From contig JBFMFO010000015.1 in assembly GCA_040754095.1 (NCBI GenBank), positions 1 through 64,000 of the forward strand: a stretch of DNA of 64,000 bases. Direction: 5' to 3'. Position 1 is the stretch's first letter. Each line of letters begins with the position of its first letter. The stretch comes from QYQD01 sp040754095. Lineage in GTDB: Bacteria; Desulfobacterota; QYQD01. Position numbers and translations under genes: made by a program. The notes beneath the pieces were generated by a model. The model saw nothing but the letters and a program-made list of their open reading frames with translations, was not told where the DNA came from and made no database searches. Of the stretch, positions 34,632 to 43,013 are shown piece after piece.

Positions 34632-35888
34632 ATGGAAGACACAACCAGGACCATCCTGCTGGTAGATGATGAAGAAAATATCCTTTCTTCCCTGCAGCGC
34701 CTTTTACGGCGGGAAAATTATAATGTCATAACAGATACCAGTCCTGCGAAGGCCCTTGAGACCCTCAAACACGAACCTGTCTCTCTCATCATATCCGACC
34801 AGAGAATGCCGGAGATGGACGGAACTGAATTTCTGGAAAGGGCCAGGGAGATCCAACCGGAGGCCGCACGCATCATGTTGACCGGGTATGCGGACATAAG
34901 TGCTGCCATGGCCGCCATAAACCAGGGACAGGTCTATCGCTTTATAACCAAGCCCTGGAACGATCTTGACTTAAAAACAACCATAAAGCAGGCTATCGAC
35001 TTTTATAATCTAAGGCAGGAAAATCAGAGGCTCTTTGAGCTAACGGTTCGGCAGAATGCCGAGCTTAAAGAACTCAATGAAAACCTGGAAAAGAAGGTTG
35101 AAGAACGCACTCAAGAGATAAGTCGCCTCTATAAAGAACTTCAGTCGAGTTATTTCAAGACCATTCGCATCTTCATGGATCTCATGCAGATGTATGACCC
35201 GGCCCTGGGAGGCCATGCCAAAAGGGTAGCCGTCCTTTCCAGAATCTTAGCCGAAAAGTGTGAGTTACAGGGAGAGGAACTGGACGTAGTAGAGGCGGCG
35301 GGCTCTCTCCATGACGTAGGTCTGATCGGTATCCCGCGGGAGATAATAAGAAAGAAGGGATCAGAGCGGACCGCAGCAGAAAAGGCCCTTTACGAGCAGC
35401 ACCCGGCCCTGGGTTATGCGATACTCAATTCCGTACCCAAATTGGATCAGGTCAGTATATTGGTCAAATCACATCATGAGCGGTTTGACGGCGCCGGGTA
35501 TCCGGACAGACTGAAGAAGGAAGAGATACCCCTGGGGGCCCGCATCATAGCCGTGGCCAATGTCTATGATCATCTTTCGGCCCGCAAGGATATATCGAGA
35601 GAGGATGTGCTGCATCGCTTACGTAACTTAGCCGGTGGTGAACTGGATCCCTCTGTGGTTTCTGCGGCCATAGAGGCATTTTCAGCGATCAAGAAGGCAG
35701 ACAGGGGAGAGGTGGCGGTTACCCTTGCGGATCTGCGACCGGATATGGTTCTGGCCCGGGAGTTAAAGACGCATTCCGGCCGGTTGCTTATGCCGAAGGA
35801 TGCCGTTCTTAAAGAAGCGTACCTGGAAAAGATCAAGAAATTTCATGAGATAGACCCTATAGTGGGGTGGATTTACGTGTACAGATAA
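34632..35888 (+). CDS. RpfG-type response regulator: receiver plus HD-GYP phosphodiesterase
   Basis: 418 aa. REC (LLVDDEENILSSLQRLL, phospho-acceptor Asp in ISDQRMPEMDG, FITKPWNDL) is followed by a coiled coil, then an HD-GYP domain at about 180-350: GGHAKRVA, SLHDVGLIGIP (HD), HHERFDGAGYPD (the HHExxDGxGYP hallmark) and LGARIIAVANVYD. The final 60 residues (LADLRPDMVLARELKTHSGRLLMPKDAVL) form the small C-terminal domain also found alone at 36517. HD-GYP proteins hydrolyse c-di-GMP to pGpG or GMP, so this likely lowers c-di-GMP in response to phosphorylation. The PilZ protein at 5050 is a possible effector. Confidence 0.93.
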   Translation: MEDTTRTILLVDDEENILSSLQRLLRRENYNVITDTSPAKALETLKHEPVSLIISDQRMPEMDGTEFLERAREIQPEAARIMLTGYADISAAMAAINQGQVYRFITKPWNDLDLKTTIKQAIDFYNLRQENQRLFELTVRQNAELKELNENLEKKVEERTQEISRLYKELQSSYFKTIRIFMDLMQMYDPALGGHAKRVAVLSRILAEKCELQGEELDVVEAAGSLHDVGLIGIPREIIRKKGSERTAAEKALYEQHPALGYAILNSVPKLDQVSILVKSHHERFDGAGYPDRLKKEEIPLGARIIAVANVYDHLSARKDISREDVLHRLRNLAGGELDPSVVSAAIEAFSAIKKADRGEVAVTLADLRPDMVLARELKTHSGRLLMPKDAVLKEAYLEKIKKFHEIDPIVGWIYVYR

Positions 35889-35931
35889 GATAAATTCGAA
35901 ATCCAAAGCACGAAATCCGAAACAAATTCGA

Positions 35932-36297
35932 ATGTCCAAAACAGAAAATCCGAAACAGTATGATTTAGAAGATCGCACTTTTATATTCGCAGGAAAGATA
36001 AGAACCTTTGTAAATAATATGCCTAAAACAGTTGCAAATATTGAAGACGGCAGACAACTGATAAGGGCCTCCGGTTCGGTTGGCGCCAATTATATCGAGG
36101 CGAATGAAGCGCTAAGCAAGAAAGATTTTGTCATGAGGATTAAGATTTGTCGTAAGGAGGCCAAGGAGAGTCGATACTGGTTAAAATTGATAGACACCGA
36201 TGGTGAACAGGAGTGTGAAAACGAACGAGAGGGTTTAGAACAAGAAGCGACGGAACTTATGAATATCTTCGGAGCCATTCTACGTAAGATTGAATAA
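35932..36297 (+). CDS. Four-helix-bundle protein (S23 / 23S rRNA intervening-sequence protein type)
   Basis: 121 aa. YDLEDRTFIFAGKIRTFVNNMP, then QLIRASGSVGANYIEANEALSKKDFVMRIKICRKEAKESRYWLKLI, are the hallmarks of the S23/TIGR02436 four-helix family. These are often encoded in rRNA intervening sequences or scattered near repeats. No rRNA is here. The predicted N-terminus overlaps a CGAAATCC-type repeat (35893-35955), so the first 9 residues are repeat-derived. Function of the family is unknown. Confidence 0.88.
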   Translation: MSKTENPKQYDLEDRTFIFAGKIRTFVNNMPKTVANIEDGRQLIRASGSVGANYIEANEALSKKDFVMRIKICRKEAKESRYWLKLIDTDGEQECENEREGLEQEATELMNIFGAILRKIE

Positions 36298-36299
36298 TG

Positions 36300-36432
36300 A
36301 TGGTCTCGTAAAAAGTCTGAAAAGGCTATTTTCTGTCATTCCGGCGAAAGCCGGAATCCAGCAAATTCAATATGTTCTGGATGCCGGATCAAGTCCGGCA
36401 TGACGATTTCAGGACTTTTTACGAATTCATCA
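36300..36432. repeat. TCGTAAAAAGTC terminal-inverted-repeat element
   Basis: Ends TGATGGTCTCGTAAAAAGTC and GGACTTTTTACGAATTCATCA are inverted. Inside are CATTCCGGCGAAAGCCGGAATCC and GCCGGATCAAGTCCGGC hairpins. A CGAAAT-type repeat (36444-36506) follows before the next gene. A broken copy lies in the outer-membrane pseudogene at 45444-45605. Confidence 0.75.
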
Positions 36433-36516
36433 ATAATAATGTTTTGAAAATTTGATATTTGAATTTTGTATTTGTTTCGTATTTCGATATTCGAATTTCG
36501 GATTTAAGGATTGATT

Positions 36517-36867
36517 ATGCCTAAACGGATTGTAATCAGGAATGTAAAAATAGATGAGGCCCGGCCGGGATCGGTGGTAGGCAAGGACATGCTGAACCCC
36601 CAGGGACAGATGATCCTGGCGAAGGGGTCCAGACTGACACCGGACCCCATAGACAGGCTCAAGCGGTTAGGTGTCGGCAGTATTCCCATTGAGACGGAAG
36701 AGGAGGCGGCCCGTGTTGACCCAAAGGCCCTGGAAGAAAAAATGCAAAGGGTTGACACCTTAATTGAAAGGAAATTCTGCCGGGCCTCCCCAGATAACCG
36801 CACCATGATGGGCCTAAAAGAGATATTCAGGGAGTTTATGAAGGGAAAGATCAGCAATGGATCGTGA
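36517..36867 (+). CDS. Small protein resembling the C-terminal RPGxVxxKDMLNPxGxxILxxG domain of HD-GYP proteins
   Basis: 116 aa from ATG 36517 (AAGGA ahead). DEARPGSVVGKDMLNPQGQMILAKGSRLTPDPIDRLKRLGV is the motif that often flanks HD-GYP domains, here free-standing with a charged helical tail. It overlaps the start of the HDOD gene by 11 nt, so the two are probably translationally coupled and act together. It probably serves as an accessory domain for the HDOD or the HD-GYP protein. That is an inference. Confidence 0.75.
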   Translation: MPKRIVIRNVKIDEARPGSVVGKDMLNPQGQMILAKGSRLTPDPIDRLKRLGVGSIPIETEEEAARVDPKALEEKMQRVDTLIERKFCRASPDNRTMMGLKEIFREFMKGKISNGS

Positions 36868-37717
36868 AGAGATCAGGGCGAAGATAAAGGAGACTGCCGA
36901 GCTTGCCACGATCTCGGCCGTGGCCTTACAGACCGCACAGCTCCTTAGAAATCCCAACGTGCCCGTCAGTAAGATTACGGAGACCGTCAGCCTCGATCAG
37001 TCATTAACTGCAAAGATACTCCGCCTTGTCAACTCATCGTTTTATGGCTTTCAGGGACGGATCAGTTCTCTCTCCCAGGCCGTGATGTTACTGGGGTTCA
37101 GTACAGTGCGGAATGTCATCCTTTCGGTTTCCGTCCTCAAGGCATTTTCCGGTGACAAGGGGTGTAAGGTCTTTGACGTAGCCAGGTTCTGGGAACATTC
37201 CGTAGGCACGGCCTTTGTAGCCAAAATCCTGGCCGAACATGTCAAGTTTAAAGAGCCTGAAGATGCCTTTATTGGCGGCTTGTTGCATGACATAGGCCGG
37301 GTTTTTATAGTCCAGTTTCTGCGGCCGGAGGTGGAAAAAATCTTCGATCTTATGATTAAAGAAGATATTCCTATGCGGGAGGCCGAGGAAAAGGTGTTAG
37401 ATGCGGATCATGCCTGGATGGGTTATGTGATGGCCAAAAACTGGCATTTCCCGCCTGTACTCTGTTCCGCTATAGGCCTTCATCATGCCCCAAACGGCAA
37501 GGATGAGGAATTTCTTCTGGCCTCGATCATTCATCTGTCGGATATAATCTGCCGGGGGATGGATCTCGGGTGCGGTGGCGATGACTTTGTCCCTGATGTC
37601 AGCCCGGCCGCCTGGCGGGAACTTTCCATGTCCTTAGAAGATGTAACGGTCTTAATACAAAAAACAGGTGAAAACCTGTGCCAGATCGAGGAATTTCTGG
37701 CTATATTGCGCTCGTAA
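36857..37717 (+). CDS. HDOD-domain signalling protein
   Basis: 286 aa, mostly one HDOD domain: LVNSSFYGFQGRISSLSQAVMLLGFSTVRN near 56 (hallmark of HDOD), then FWEHSVGTAFVAKILAEH and GGLLHDIGRVFI with HD-like residues (His and Asp retained). LHHAP occurs near 214. HDOD proteins are c-di-GMP-pathway and motility/stress regulators without proven enzymatic activity. It is last in the signalling island. Confidence 0.92.
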   Translation: MDREEIRAKIKETAELATISAVALQTAQLLRNPNVPVSKITETVSLDQSLTAKILRLVNSSFYGFQGRISSLSQAVMLLGFSTVRNVILSVSVLKAFSGDKGCKVFDVARFWEHSVGTAFVAKILAEHVKFKEPEDAFIGGLLHDIGRVFIVQFLRPEVEKIFDLMIKEDIPMREAEEKVLDADHAWMGYVMAKNWHFPPVLCSAIGLHHAPNGKDEEFLLASIIHLSDIICRGMDLGCGGDDFVPDVSPAAWRELSMSLEDVTVLIQKTGENLCQIEEFLAILRS

Positions 37718-37787
37718 CAATCTGCTATCAGCCTTCAGACCTTCGACCAACTGATCGCTGATAGCTGACTGCTGATGGCTTTTTGAA

Positions 37788-37864
<77 letters not shown>

Positions 37865-38012
37865 AGTCAGAAAGGATCGGTTCAATTTTTAACATGGGAT
37901 ATATTACAATGCAAGTGTTAGTTGACATAGGCCCCGGTGGGGTAATTAAAAGTTCAAATTTCAAAATCCAAAGTTCAAATGACTTAGTGAATGTCATTAG
38001 TCAATCAGTCAT

Positions 38013-38077
38013 GTAGGGTGGGCTTTGCCCACCATCATTGGCGGCGTAGTAGTTTTGGTGGGCAAAGCCCACCCTAC
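38013..38077. repeat. GTAGGGTGGGC palindromic repeat
   Basis: GTAGGGTGGGCTTTGCCCACC, ATCATTGGCGGCGTAGTAG, TGGTGGGCAAAGCCCACCCTAC. It lies downstream of the minus-strand metallophosphoesterase. In the same 374-bp gap, 37717-37780 is a family 1 remnant. Confidence 0.75.
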
Positions 38078-38091
38078 GGCACTTTTTCCTT

Positions 38092-38745
38092 CTATAACCT
38101 CTTAAGCTCTACCTGGATATTTTTCGCATCGGTTAATATCTCTACATATCCGCCATCTTTCAGCATGCCGGGATTTATAATCGTAGTCTGGCCTATGGTG
38201 TCATGGCCTGCGGCCTCGTGAATATGGCCGGTGATACATGCCTGGGGCTGGTGCTCCTCAATGAAGGAGCGCACGGCTTTGCTTCCTACATGGTGGCCAC
38301 CGGCAACCACATCCACGCTGGTATTGAAGGGAGGGGCGTGGGCAACGAAGATTTTCAGGGCTGCGTCTTTTACTTTTTCATATCCCTGATAAATAAAGTT
38401 TTTAATCTCTTCTTCGCTATATTCGATGGGGGTATTAAACGGCGTATAATTGGAACCACCCACACCAAAAATGCCTATATCTCCTATTAGAAACCCGTTG
38501 GCGTGGAGGTTTATATGGAGTTCGGTCAGGTAATCCTGCACTGCCTTCTGATCAAAATTGCCCGCCTGGGCATAAACCTTAGCGTTATATCTTCGGATGT
38601 TTTCCAAGACCACTTTGGCCTTATCTATCCCACCCACGTTTGTTAAGTCGCCGGTGATAACGACACAGTCAGCACGGGAGAGGTCTTTAATTTTTTCTAT
38701 ATTTTCCGTGCGTTCGTGGATATCGCCGAAGGCTATGATGCGCAT
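38092..38745 (-). CDS. Calcineurin-like metallophosphoesterase
   Basis: 217 aa, soluble. All motifs of the fold: FGDIHE at the N-terminus, ITGDLTNVG near 31, AGNFDQKAV near 61, VAHAPPFN near 134 and TGHIHEAAG near 172. It resembles YfcE-like and archaeal metallophosphoesterases. Substrate unknown. No operon partner: 258 bp of repeats lie upstream. Confidence 0.88.
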   Translation of the reverse strand: MRIIAFGDIHERTENIEKIKDLSRADCVVITGDLTNVGGIDKAKVVLENIRRYNAKVYAQAGNFDQKAVQDYLTELHINLHANGFLIGDIGIFGVGGSNYTPFNTPIEYSEEEIKNFIYQGYEKVKDAALKIFVAHAPPFNTSVDVVAGGHHVGSKAVRSFIEEHQPQACITGHIHEAAGHDTIGQTTIINPGMLKDGGYVEILTDAKNIQVELKRL

Positions 38746-38830
38746 GGCTATTACTACGTCCCGGAATTTCTATAACATATTGAAATGACAAGGGTTCTTG
38801 AGGCTTCACTTTTTGCCTCGCGAACGGAAT

Positions 38831-38991
38831 AATGGAATGTTGGAATAATGGAATATTGAGTTATGTAGTTACGTAGGGTGGACACCCCCCTACAGTATGA
38901 CTGGACTTAAGGCTTCAGCCTTTTATAAAACCCTGAAGGGTTAACTCCAGTACTGCTAAACCCATCATTCCAATATTCCAGTATTCCAATT
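38831..38991. repeat. GGAATAATGGAAT inverted-repeat element
   Basis: GGAATAATGGAATGTTGGAATAATGGAAT at the left pairs with CATTCCAATATTCCAGTATTCCAAT at the right. Between them is an ACTGGACTTAAGGCTTCAGCC / GAAGGGTTAACTCCAGT hairpin and a short GTAGGGTGG fragment. It fills the gap 38746-39003. Confidence 0.6.
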
Positions 38992-39003
38992 GAGGCGAAG
39001 CCC

Positions 39004-39651
39004 CTAAGTTCTTATAAAGTCCGTAATGTAAGCGTTCGTCTCTCTTTCCTCTCCCAGGGTCGAGACAGGAGAATCTCCGTAATCATGTCCCGGCCAGATG
39101 ATGGTTTCGTCCGGCAACACCAAAATTCGCTCTTTTATAGATTGTAGCAGAGTCTCAAGCGAGCCGCCAGGCAAGTCGGTTCGTCCTACTGCCCCAACAA
39201 ATAACGTGTCTCCCGTAAAAAGATTCCCTTCACCATACAGGCAGATAGCACCCGGGGTATGGCCGGGCGTGTGGATAGCTTTGAGCGCAGCATTCCCCAC
39301 GGTTATCGTATCTCCATCTTTGATACGGATATCCGCAGGGGGAACCGGGTCAAACCCCATCTGGCGGTAAAACATCTGAATCTTCGGGTCGGAAAAGAGA
39401 TCGTCATCCATCTCGTGCATGACTATCTGTGCCCCGGTTAACTCCTTTATCCGCCTGTTGCCGCAGGTATGGTCAGGGTGGCCGTGCGTATTGACCACAT
39501 ATTGGATTTCAAGCCCAAGGTCTTTTGCGGCCTGCACAACCTCATCTTCATTCCCGGCCGGGTCGATGAAAAGCGCCTTTTTAGTCTGAGGACAGCCGAC
39601 TATGTAACAACATACCGCCATGTGGCCAACTATCATCTGTTTAATAATCAT
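39004..39651 (-). CDS. MBL-fold hydrolase, glyoxalase II-like
   Basis: 215 aa from ATG 39651, chosen because AGGAG lies 8 nt upstream. NTHGHPDHTCGN near 55 (HxHxDH), TPGHTPGAI near 126, FTGDTLF near 145 and WPGHDYG near 190 are the metal ligands. The family includes hydroxyacylglutathione hydrolases and persulfide dioxygenase-like enzymes. The start overlaps the previous gene's stop by 11 nt, so it is coupled to the thioredoxin-reductase-like enzyme. A thiol or persulfide substrate is plausible but not shown. Confidence 0.88.
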   Translation of the reverse strand: MIIKQMIVGHMAVCCYIVGCPQTKKALFIDPAGNEDEVVQAAKDLGLEIQYVVNTHGHPDHTCGNRRIKELTGAQIVMHEMDDDLFSDPKIQMFYRQMGFDPVPPADIRIKDGDTITVGNAALKAIHTPGHTPGAICLYGEGNLFTGDTLFVGAVGRTDLPGGSLETLLQSIKERILVLPDETIIWPGHDYGDSPVSTLGEERETNAYITDFIRT

Positions 39652-40585
39652 GCCCCGGCTCCTGACCTTCAGCGCCTTCCCTACCCAGTTTTTTAACATA
39701 AGTTGCGGCGCTTATGCCCGCCACACAACCTTCGCCCACTGCCTTGGCCATCTGGAAGGGTAGTCCGCAGATGTCCCCGGCCGCAAATATGCCCGGCACA
39801 TTTGTCGCCTGCCTTTTATCCGTTACTATGAATTGATATGATTCGGGATCCAGCGCAATATCGAGATTAAGCGTCAGCTCCAAAATTCCTTTGGCCCCCA
39901 ATTCGACAAACAGGCCGTTTAAAGGAAGGACGCGGGTGTCTGTTAACACAACTTCTTTAAGCTCATCTTCTCCCTTAAGTTCCTTAACCCAATTCCCTTC
40001 CAGGAGTTCAATAGCGCTTTCCCTGATCTGGCGCTCCAGGGGCGGGACGACAGAGAGTTGTTTACAGATGAGATAGACCTTTGAGGCATATTTGAGGAGG
40101 GTAAGGGCGCCGGTGGCGGCAGCCGAACCGTTTCCAATAACGGCCACCACCTGATTGCGGAAGAAGTTGGCATCGCAATCGACGCAGTAGCTTATTCCCC
40201 GCCCTAACAATTCTTTTTCCCCCTTGAGTCCCAACTTCTTGCGCGCTGCTCCCGTGGCCAGAATAAGGGCCCGGGCCTGTATCTCTTTGCCGCTTTCACT
40301 TTTGACAACAAAGGACCGATCGGCCCTTGCCAACTCCAGGGCGTCTTCTCCCAGGAGATGGGCGCCGAAGGCCTCCGCCTGCTTTCTCCCCGTCTCAAGC
40401 AGCTCAGTGCCGCTGGTATTAAGAACTGAACAATAGTTTTCAATATGGGCAGCGGCAAAAAGACTGCTCTTGTCCAACCTTCCCATGACCAAAACAGAGA
40501 CCTTGCGCCTTGCCACATGGATAGCCGCTTGCAGTCCGGCCGGGCCCGTTCCCAGGATAACAACATCATAATTGAGCGATGGCAC
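39641..40585 (-). CDS. Thioredoxin-reductase-like NAD(P)/FAD oxidoreductase with CxxC
   Basis: 314 aa from GTG 40585, which has GAGGAGG 6 nt ahead. FAD-binding GTGPAGLQAAIH, the redox-active pair in YCVDCDANFF (CVDC, in the position of TrxB CATC), NAD(P)-binding GNGSAAATGALTL and the C-terminal FAD motif GIFAAGDICG are all present. It belongs to the TrxB/AhpF-like family. Coupled to the MBL gene downstream and close to yacG upstream. The electron acceptor (thioredoxin or another) is not encoded nearby. Confidence 0.88.
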   Translation of the reverse strand: MPSLNYDVVILGTGPAGLQAAIHVARRKVSVLVMGRLDKSSLFAAAHIENYCSVLNTSGTELLETGRKQAEAFGAHLLGEDALELARADRSFVVKSESGKEIQARALILATGAARKKLGLKGEKELLGRGISYCVDCDANFFRNQVVAVIGNGSAAATGALTLLKYASKVYLICKQLSVVPPLERQIRESAIELLEGNWVKELKGEDELKEVVLTDTRVLPLNGLFVELGAKGILELTLNLDIALDPESYQFIVTDKRQATNVPGIFAAGDICGLPFQMAKAVGEGCVAGISAATYVKKLGREGAEGQEPGHDY

Positions 40586-40606
40586 ACACAACCTCCTCAC
40601 ATTTTT

Positions 40607-40789
40607 TCACCGTCTTCTATCTTCCTTTTCCGTATCAGCCGTTGCAGTCTCCGGTTCACCCGGGATACGATAACCTTCATCAATCCATTTGCCGAGATCG
40701 ATCAGCTTGCAACGCTCGGAGCAAAAGGGACGGAAGGGATTCCCTTCCCATGAAGTTGATTTATGACAGACCGGGCATTTAATCTTCAC
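40607..40789 (-). CDS. yacG: DNA gyrase inhibitor YacG
   Basis: 60 aa. A zinc-binding pattern of the YacG family: CPVCHK at 5-10, FCSERCKLIDLGKW at 22-35, which together give CxxC and CxxxC. YacG binds GyrB and inhibits gyrase. Overlaps the tandem Usp gene by 4 nt (ATGA). Confidence 0.9.
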   Translation of the reverse strand: MKIKCPVCHKSTSWEGNPFRPFCSERCKLIDLGKWIDEGYRIPGEPETATADTEKEDRRR

Positions 40790-41727
40790 GATACTATCCA
40801 GACGGCCAGGTTCTCACCGGAGGCCAAAATCTTACTGGAAACGCTGCCCATAAAAAATTCCCGGGTTTTAGATATCCCTTTCCTGGCCATAACAATCGTA
40901 CCGAAATCCCGCCGCTGCGCTTCACGAAGAATCTCTCTGGCTACGTTGGTCGGCCCCTTTTTGATCTTATATTTGACTTGTTTTCCCGGAAGGCCCGCGT
41001 CCTGCAGCATTTTTTTCGCCTGTTCAAAGATTGCGTATATGTCTTCGGCCTCCTTTTCCATCCACAGGTCTTCAATATCCGGAAGATCAATCTCTTCTTC
41101 AGCGGTGAAAAGACCAAGACCGGGCAGGACGTGATAAAGCGTGACCTCTATGCCGGGCAGTCCATCAATCATGAAACCCAGGTGATCGACGGCTTTCAGA
41201 GATGCATCTGAGGCGTCCATCGGCATCAGGATTTTATGGGAGGTTATCTTTCCGTCTATCACCCAGACAGGCCGTGTGTGCAGCGCCTGTGCAATTTTTG
41301 TTGATATGCTTCCCATGATAGCCGATTCCAACTTAGATAGACCGCGGCGTCCGATGACCACAGCGTCATAATTCCCTTTTTCGGCTTCGAAGATAATATC
41401 CCTGGCCGGCCCTATTTTTTTCTCCACGATTTGGGTATTAATGAGTCCTGCGCCAAGACCTGCCTTTGTAAGAATGGCCCTTCCTTTATCCATGATGGCC
41501 CGGCCCTTGCGTCTGTGAATATCCATCAACTGCTGAGCTTTCTGGCTTAATACCTGCCAGTCTCCGTACCCTTCTCCTTTCTCAGTGAGAACAAGGGGCA
41601 GTGGGGGAAGAACATAAAAAAGGGTTACCCGGATTTGGGAATCTTTACCAAAGAGATGCCCGATGTAGGCTACGGCTCTTTCCGAATGTATGGAGCCATC
41701 AGTGGCCACGAGTACTTTTTTGTCCAT
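40786..41727 (-). CDS. Tandem-domain universal stress protein
   Basis: 313 aa holding two Usp domains. Domain 1 starts KKVLVATDGSIHSERAV and has VVIGRRGLSKLESAIMGSIS near 120; domain 2 starts KILMPMDASDAS and has IVMARKGISKTREFFMGSVSSKIL near 283. The G-2x-G-9x-G(S/T) nucleotide-binding pattern is weakly kept. The gene heads the chain usp-yacG-flavoprotein-MBL, with overlaps or short gaps. Role: stress tolerance, likely ATP binding. Confidence 0.88.
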   Translation of the reverse strand: MDKKVLVATDGSIHSERAVAYIGHLFGKDSQIRVTLFYVLPPLPLVLTEKGEGYGDWQVLSQKAQQLMDIHRRKGRAIMDKGRAILTKAGLGAGLINTQIVEKKIGPARDIIFEAEKGNYDAVVIGRRGLSKLESAIMGSISTKIAQALHTRPVWVIDGKITSHKILMPMDASDASLKAVDHLGFMIDGLPGIEVTLYHVLPGLGLFTAEEEIDLPDIEDLWMEKEAEDIYAIFEQAKKMLQDAGLPGKQVKYKIKKGPTNVAREILREAQRRDFGTIVMARKGISKTREFFMGSVSSKILASGENLAVWIVS

Positions 41728-41767
41728 GAAATGGGTCTCCCTTCATCCTGGATTTCTGCCGCCGGGT

Positions 41768-42187
41768 TCATTCCTTTGCCGCCGGTTCTTCTCCAAGGAC
41801 CGCCTCAACATAGGGCAGGGCATCCTCAAAAGTGATGTCCTTATTAAACCCGGGACAATTTTGTTGAATTATCAGAAAGCTGGTCTGATCAAGGAGGCTG
41901 GGGACAAAAGGCCATTCACGGCAACGCCCGGGCTTAAACGCATGTATGGAACATTTCCCATCCCAGAATATGCAGTGGTTATTCACTACCTTCATCTGGA
42001 TTTGTCCGCCTTTTAGGATACAATACTTGTCGAGACATTCCTTTTCGGATAGGCGCAGGCCTGAGGCCATACGGGATACATCTGCCGGAGTCAGGCATAT
42101 AGTGCTCTCGCCATGACAGCAGTCGTTACACATCTGACAGGTGAATAATATTTCTTCGGGATCCATGTGATTCGCTTTCCTACTCAT
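41768..42187 (-). CDS. YkgJ family cysteine cluster protein
   Basis: 139 aa from ATG 42187 (alternatives at 42244 and 42166). FTCQMCNDCCHGESTICLT near residue 15, CIFWDGKCSIHAFKPGRCREWP near 75 and QNCPGF near 111 give the characteristic cysteine cluster of the YkgJ (PF03692) family, which may bind zinc or Fe-S. It lies 40 nt before the Usp-led genes on the same strand. Function unknown. Confidence 0.85.
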   Translation of the reverse strand: MSRKANHMDPEEILFTCQMCNDCCHGESTICLTPADVSRMASGLRLSEKECLDKYCILKGGQIQMKVVNNHCIFWDGKCSIHAFKPGRCREWPFVPSLLDQTSFLIIQQNCPGFNKDITFEDALPYVEAVLGEEPAAKE

Positions 42188-42319
42188 GGTTGTAACCGGC
42201 CATCGGTTATTAACCGGCACCATAGATATGAGCCATGACTTCAAGCAAAGGTAGCGTAGTTGTTCTTAATTGGCAAGAATTTTATTATCAGGACTTTCCC
42301 CACATTCTTATGGAAGCCT

Positions 42320-42470
42320 CTGTTCCTGAGCGAAACTTGCTGGAGCAGTTGGGCACCCTTCGAGGGCGAGCAGGGAGGGGAACCCCAGCCCTTTAGGCTG
42401 GAAGGGGCAGGTATTCCCCGCCTGCGAGTCCCGAAAGGGTCACTGCGCAAGCCGTGAAGCGAAGGAATAA
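42320..42470. repeat. GCTTCACGGCTTGCGCAG long repeat, inverted copy
   Basis: Reverse complement of 23095-23243 with differences: GAGCGAAACTTGCTGGAGCAG, TCGAGGGCGAGCAG, hairpin CAGCCCTTTAGGCTGG, GCCTGCGAGTCCCGAAAGGGTC, TGCGCAAGCCGTGAAGCGAA. It fills half of the gap between the YkgJ gene and DUF3343; no gene was found there. Confidence 0.75.
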
Positions 42471-42556
42471 CGGCTTCCATTTCTAGAATGCGAAAATTGG
42501 ATAAAAATTAACACGTTGGCAAGATTTTTTGGGGAAAGTCCTATTTTGTTTTTTTG

Positions 42557-42862
42557 TTATACGGGGGCCTTGAAATAGCCTTTTCCCGCCTTTCGGAAGA
42601 TGGAAAATTCCAGATGGTGTTCTGCCAGCCTCTCCCTGGCGACACCGCCGGCGCTTTCATCTATAGCCAGGGCCATGCCGCAGTCTGAACTGATTTCGCG
42701 CGGGACGGGTATGAGTTCACAGGGAATATCTTCTTTTTTGAGCGCCTTCTCCGCCTTGAGGACATAGTGGATGGAGTCAAAGATAAAGATAAGTTGGGTG
42801 TTGCTGTAACTACTCAGCTTGTCAGGTTCACGGTTCACGGTTGGTTGCCCTGCTCTCTTCAT
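42557..42862 (-). CDS. DUF3343 protein (putative Se/S carrier near YedF)
   Basis: About 100 aa. The conserved part is LIFIFDSIHYVLKAEKALKKEDIPCELIPVPREISSDCG, typical of DUF3343 proteins that sit with selenium-metabolism genes. The Cys in SSDCG is the likely carrier thiol. The start is uncertain: ATG 42862 is used. An open frame extends to 42943, and all codons before about residue 23 are translated from the GTAACTACTCAG repeat. So the repeat seems to have replaced the native N-terminus. Downstream of a cysteine desulfurase and YedF on the same strand. Confidence 0.75.
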   Translation of the reverse strand: MKRAGQPTVNREPDKLSSYSNTQLIFIFDSIHYVLKAEKALKKEDIPCELIPVPREISSDCGMALAIDESAGGVARERLAEHHLEFSIFRKAGKGYFKAPV

Positions 42863-43003
42863 ATTTTTGGCGATAGTTGATAAATCCACGAATGGCAACA
42901 CGTGTTCGTCCGGCCTGTTCGTAGACATCTTTTTAAGGTTCACCGTTCACCGTTCCGGGTTTCGTTAACCCTGAACCCCTGAACCTTGAACCTGAGTAGT
43001 TAC
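42806..43003. repeat. GTAACTACTCAG terminal-inverted-repeat element
   Basis: GTAACTACTCAG at 42806-42817 and its inverted copy CTGAGTAGTTAC at 42992-43003 bound about 198 bp. GGTTCACGGTTCACGGTTGG at the left and GGTTCACCGTTCACCG plus CCTGAACCTTGAACC at the right pair internally. It lies between the cysteine desulfurase and DUF3343 and overlaps the 5' end of the latter. A shorter copy is at 4933-5042. Confidence 0.75.
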
Positions 43004-43013
43004 TTTCTGTCTA

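Noticed and set aside
42241..42480. Minus-strand open frame of 79 codons
   Set aside because: It is a translation of the long repeat shared with 23095-23243.
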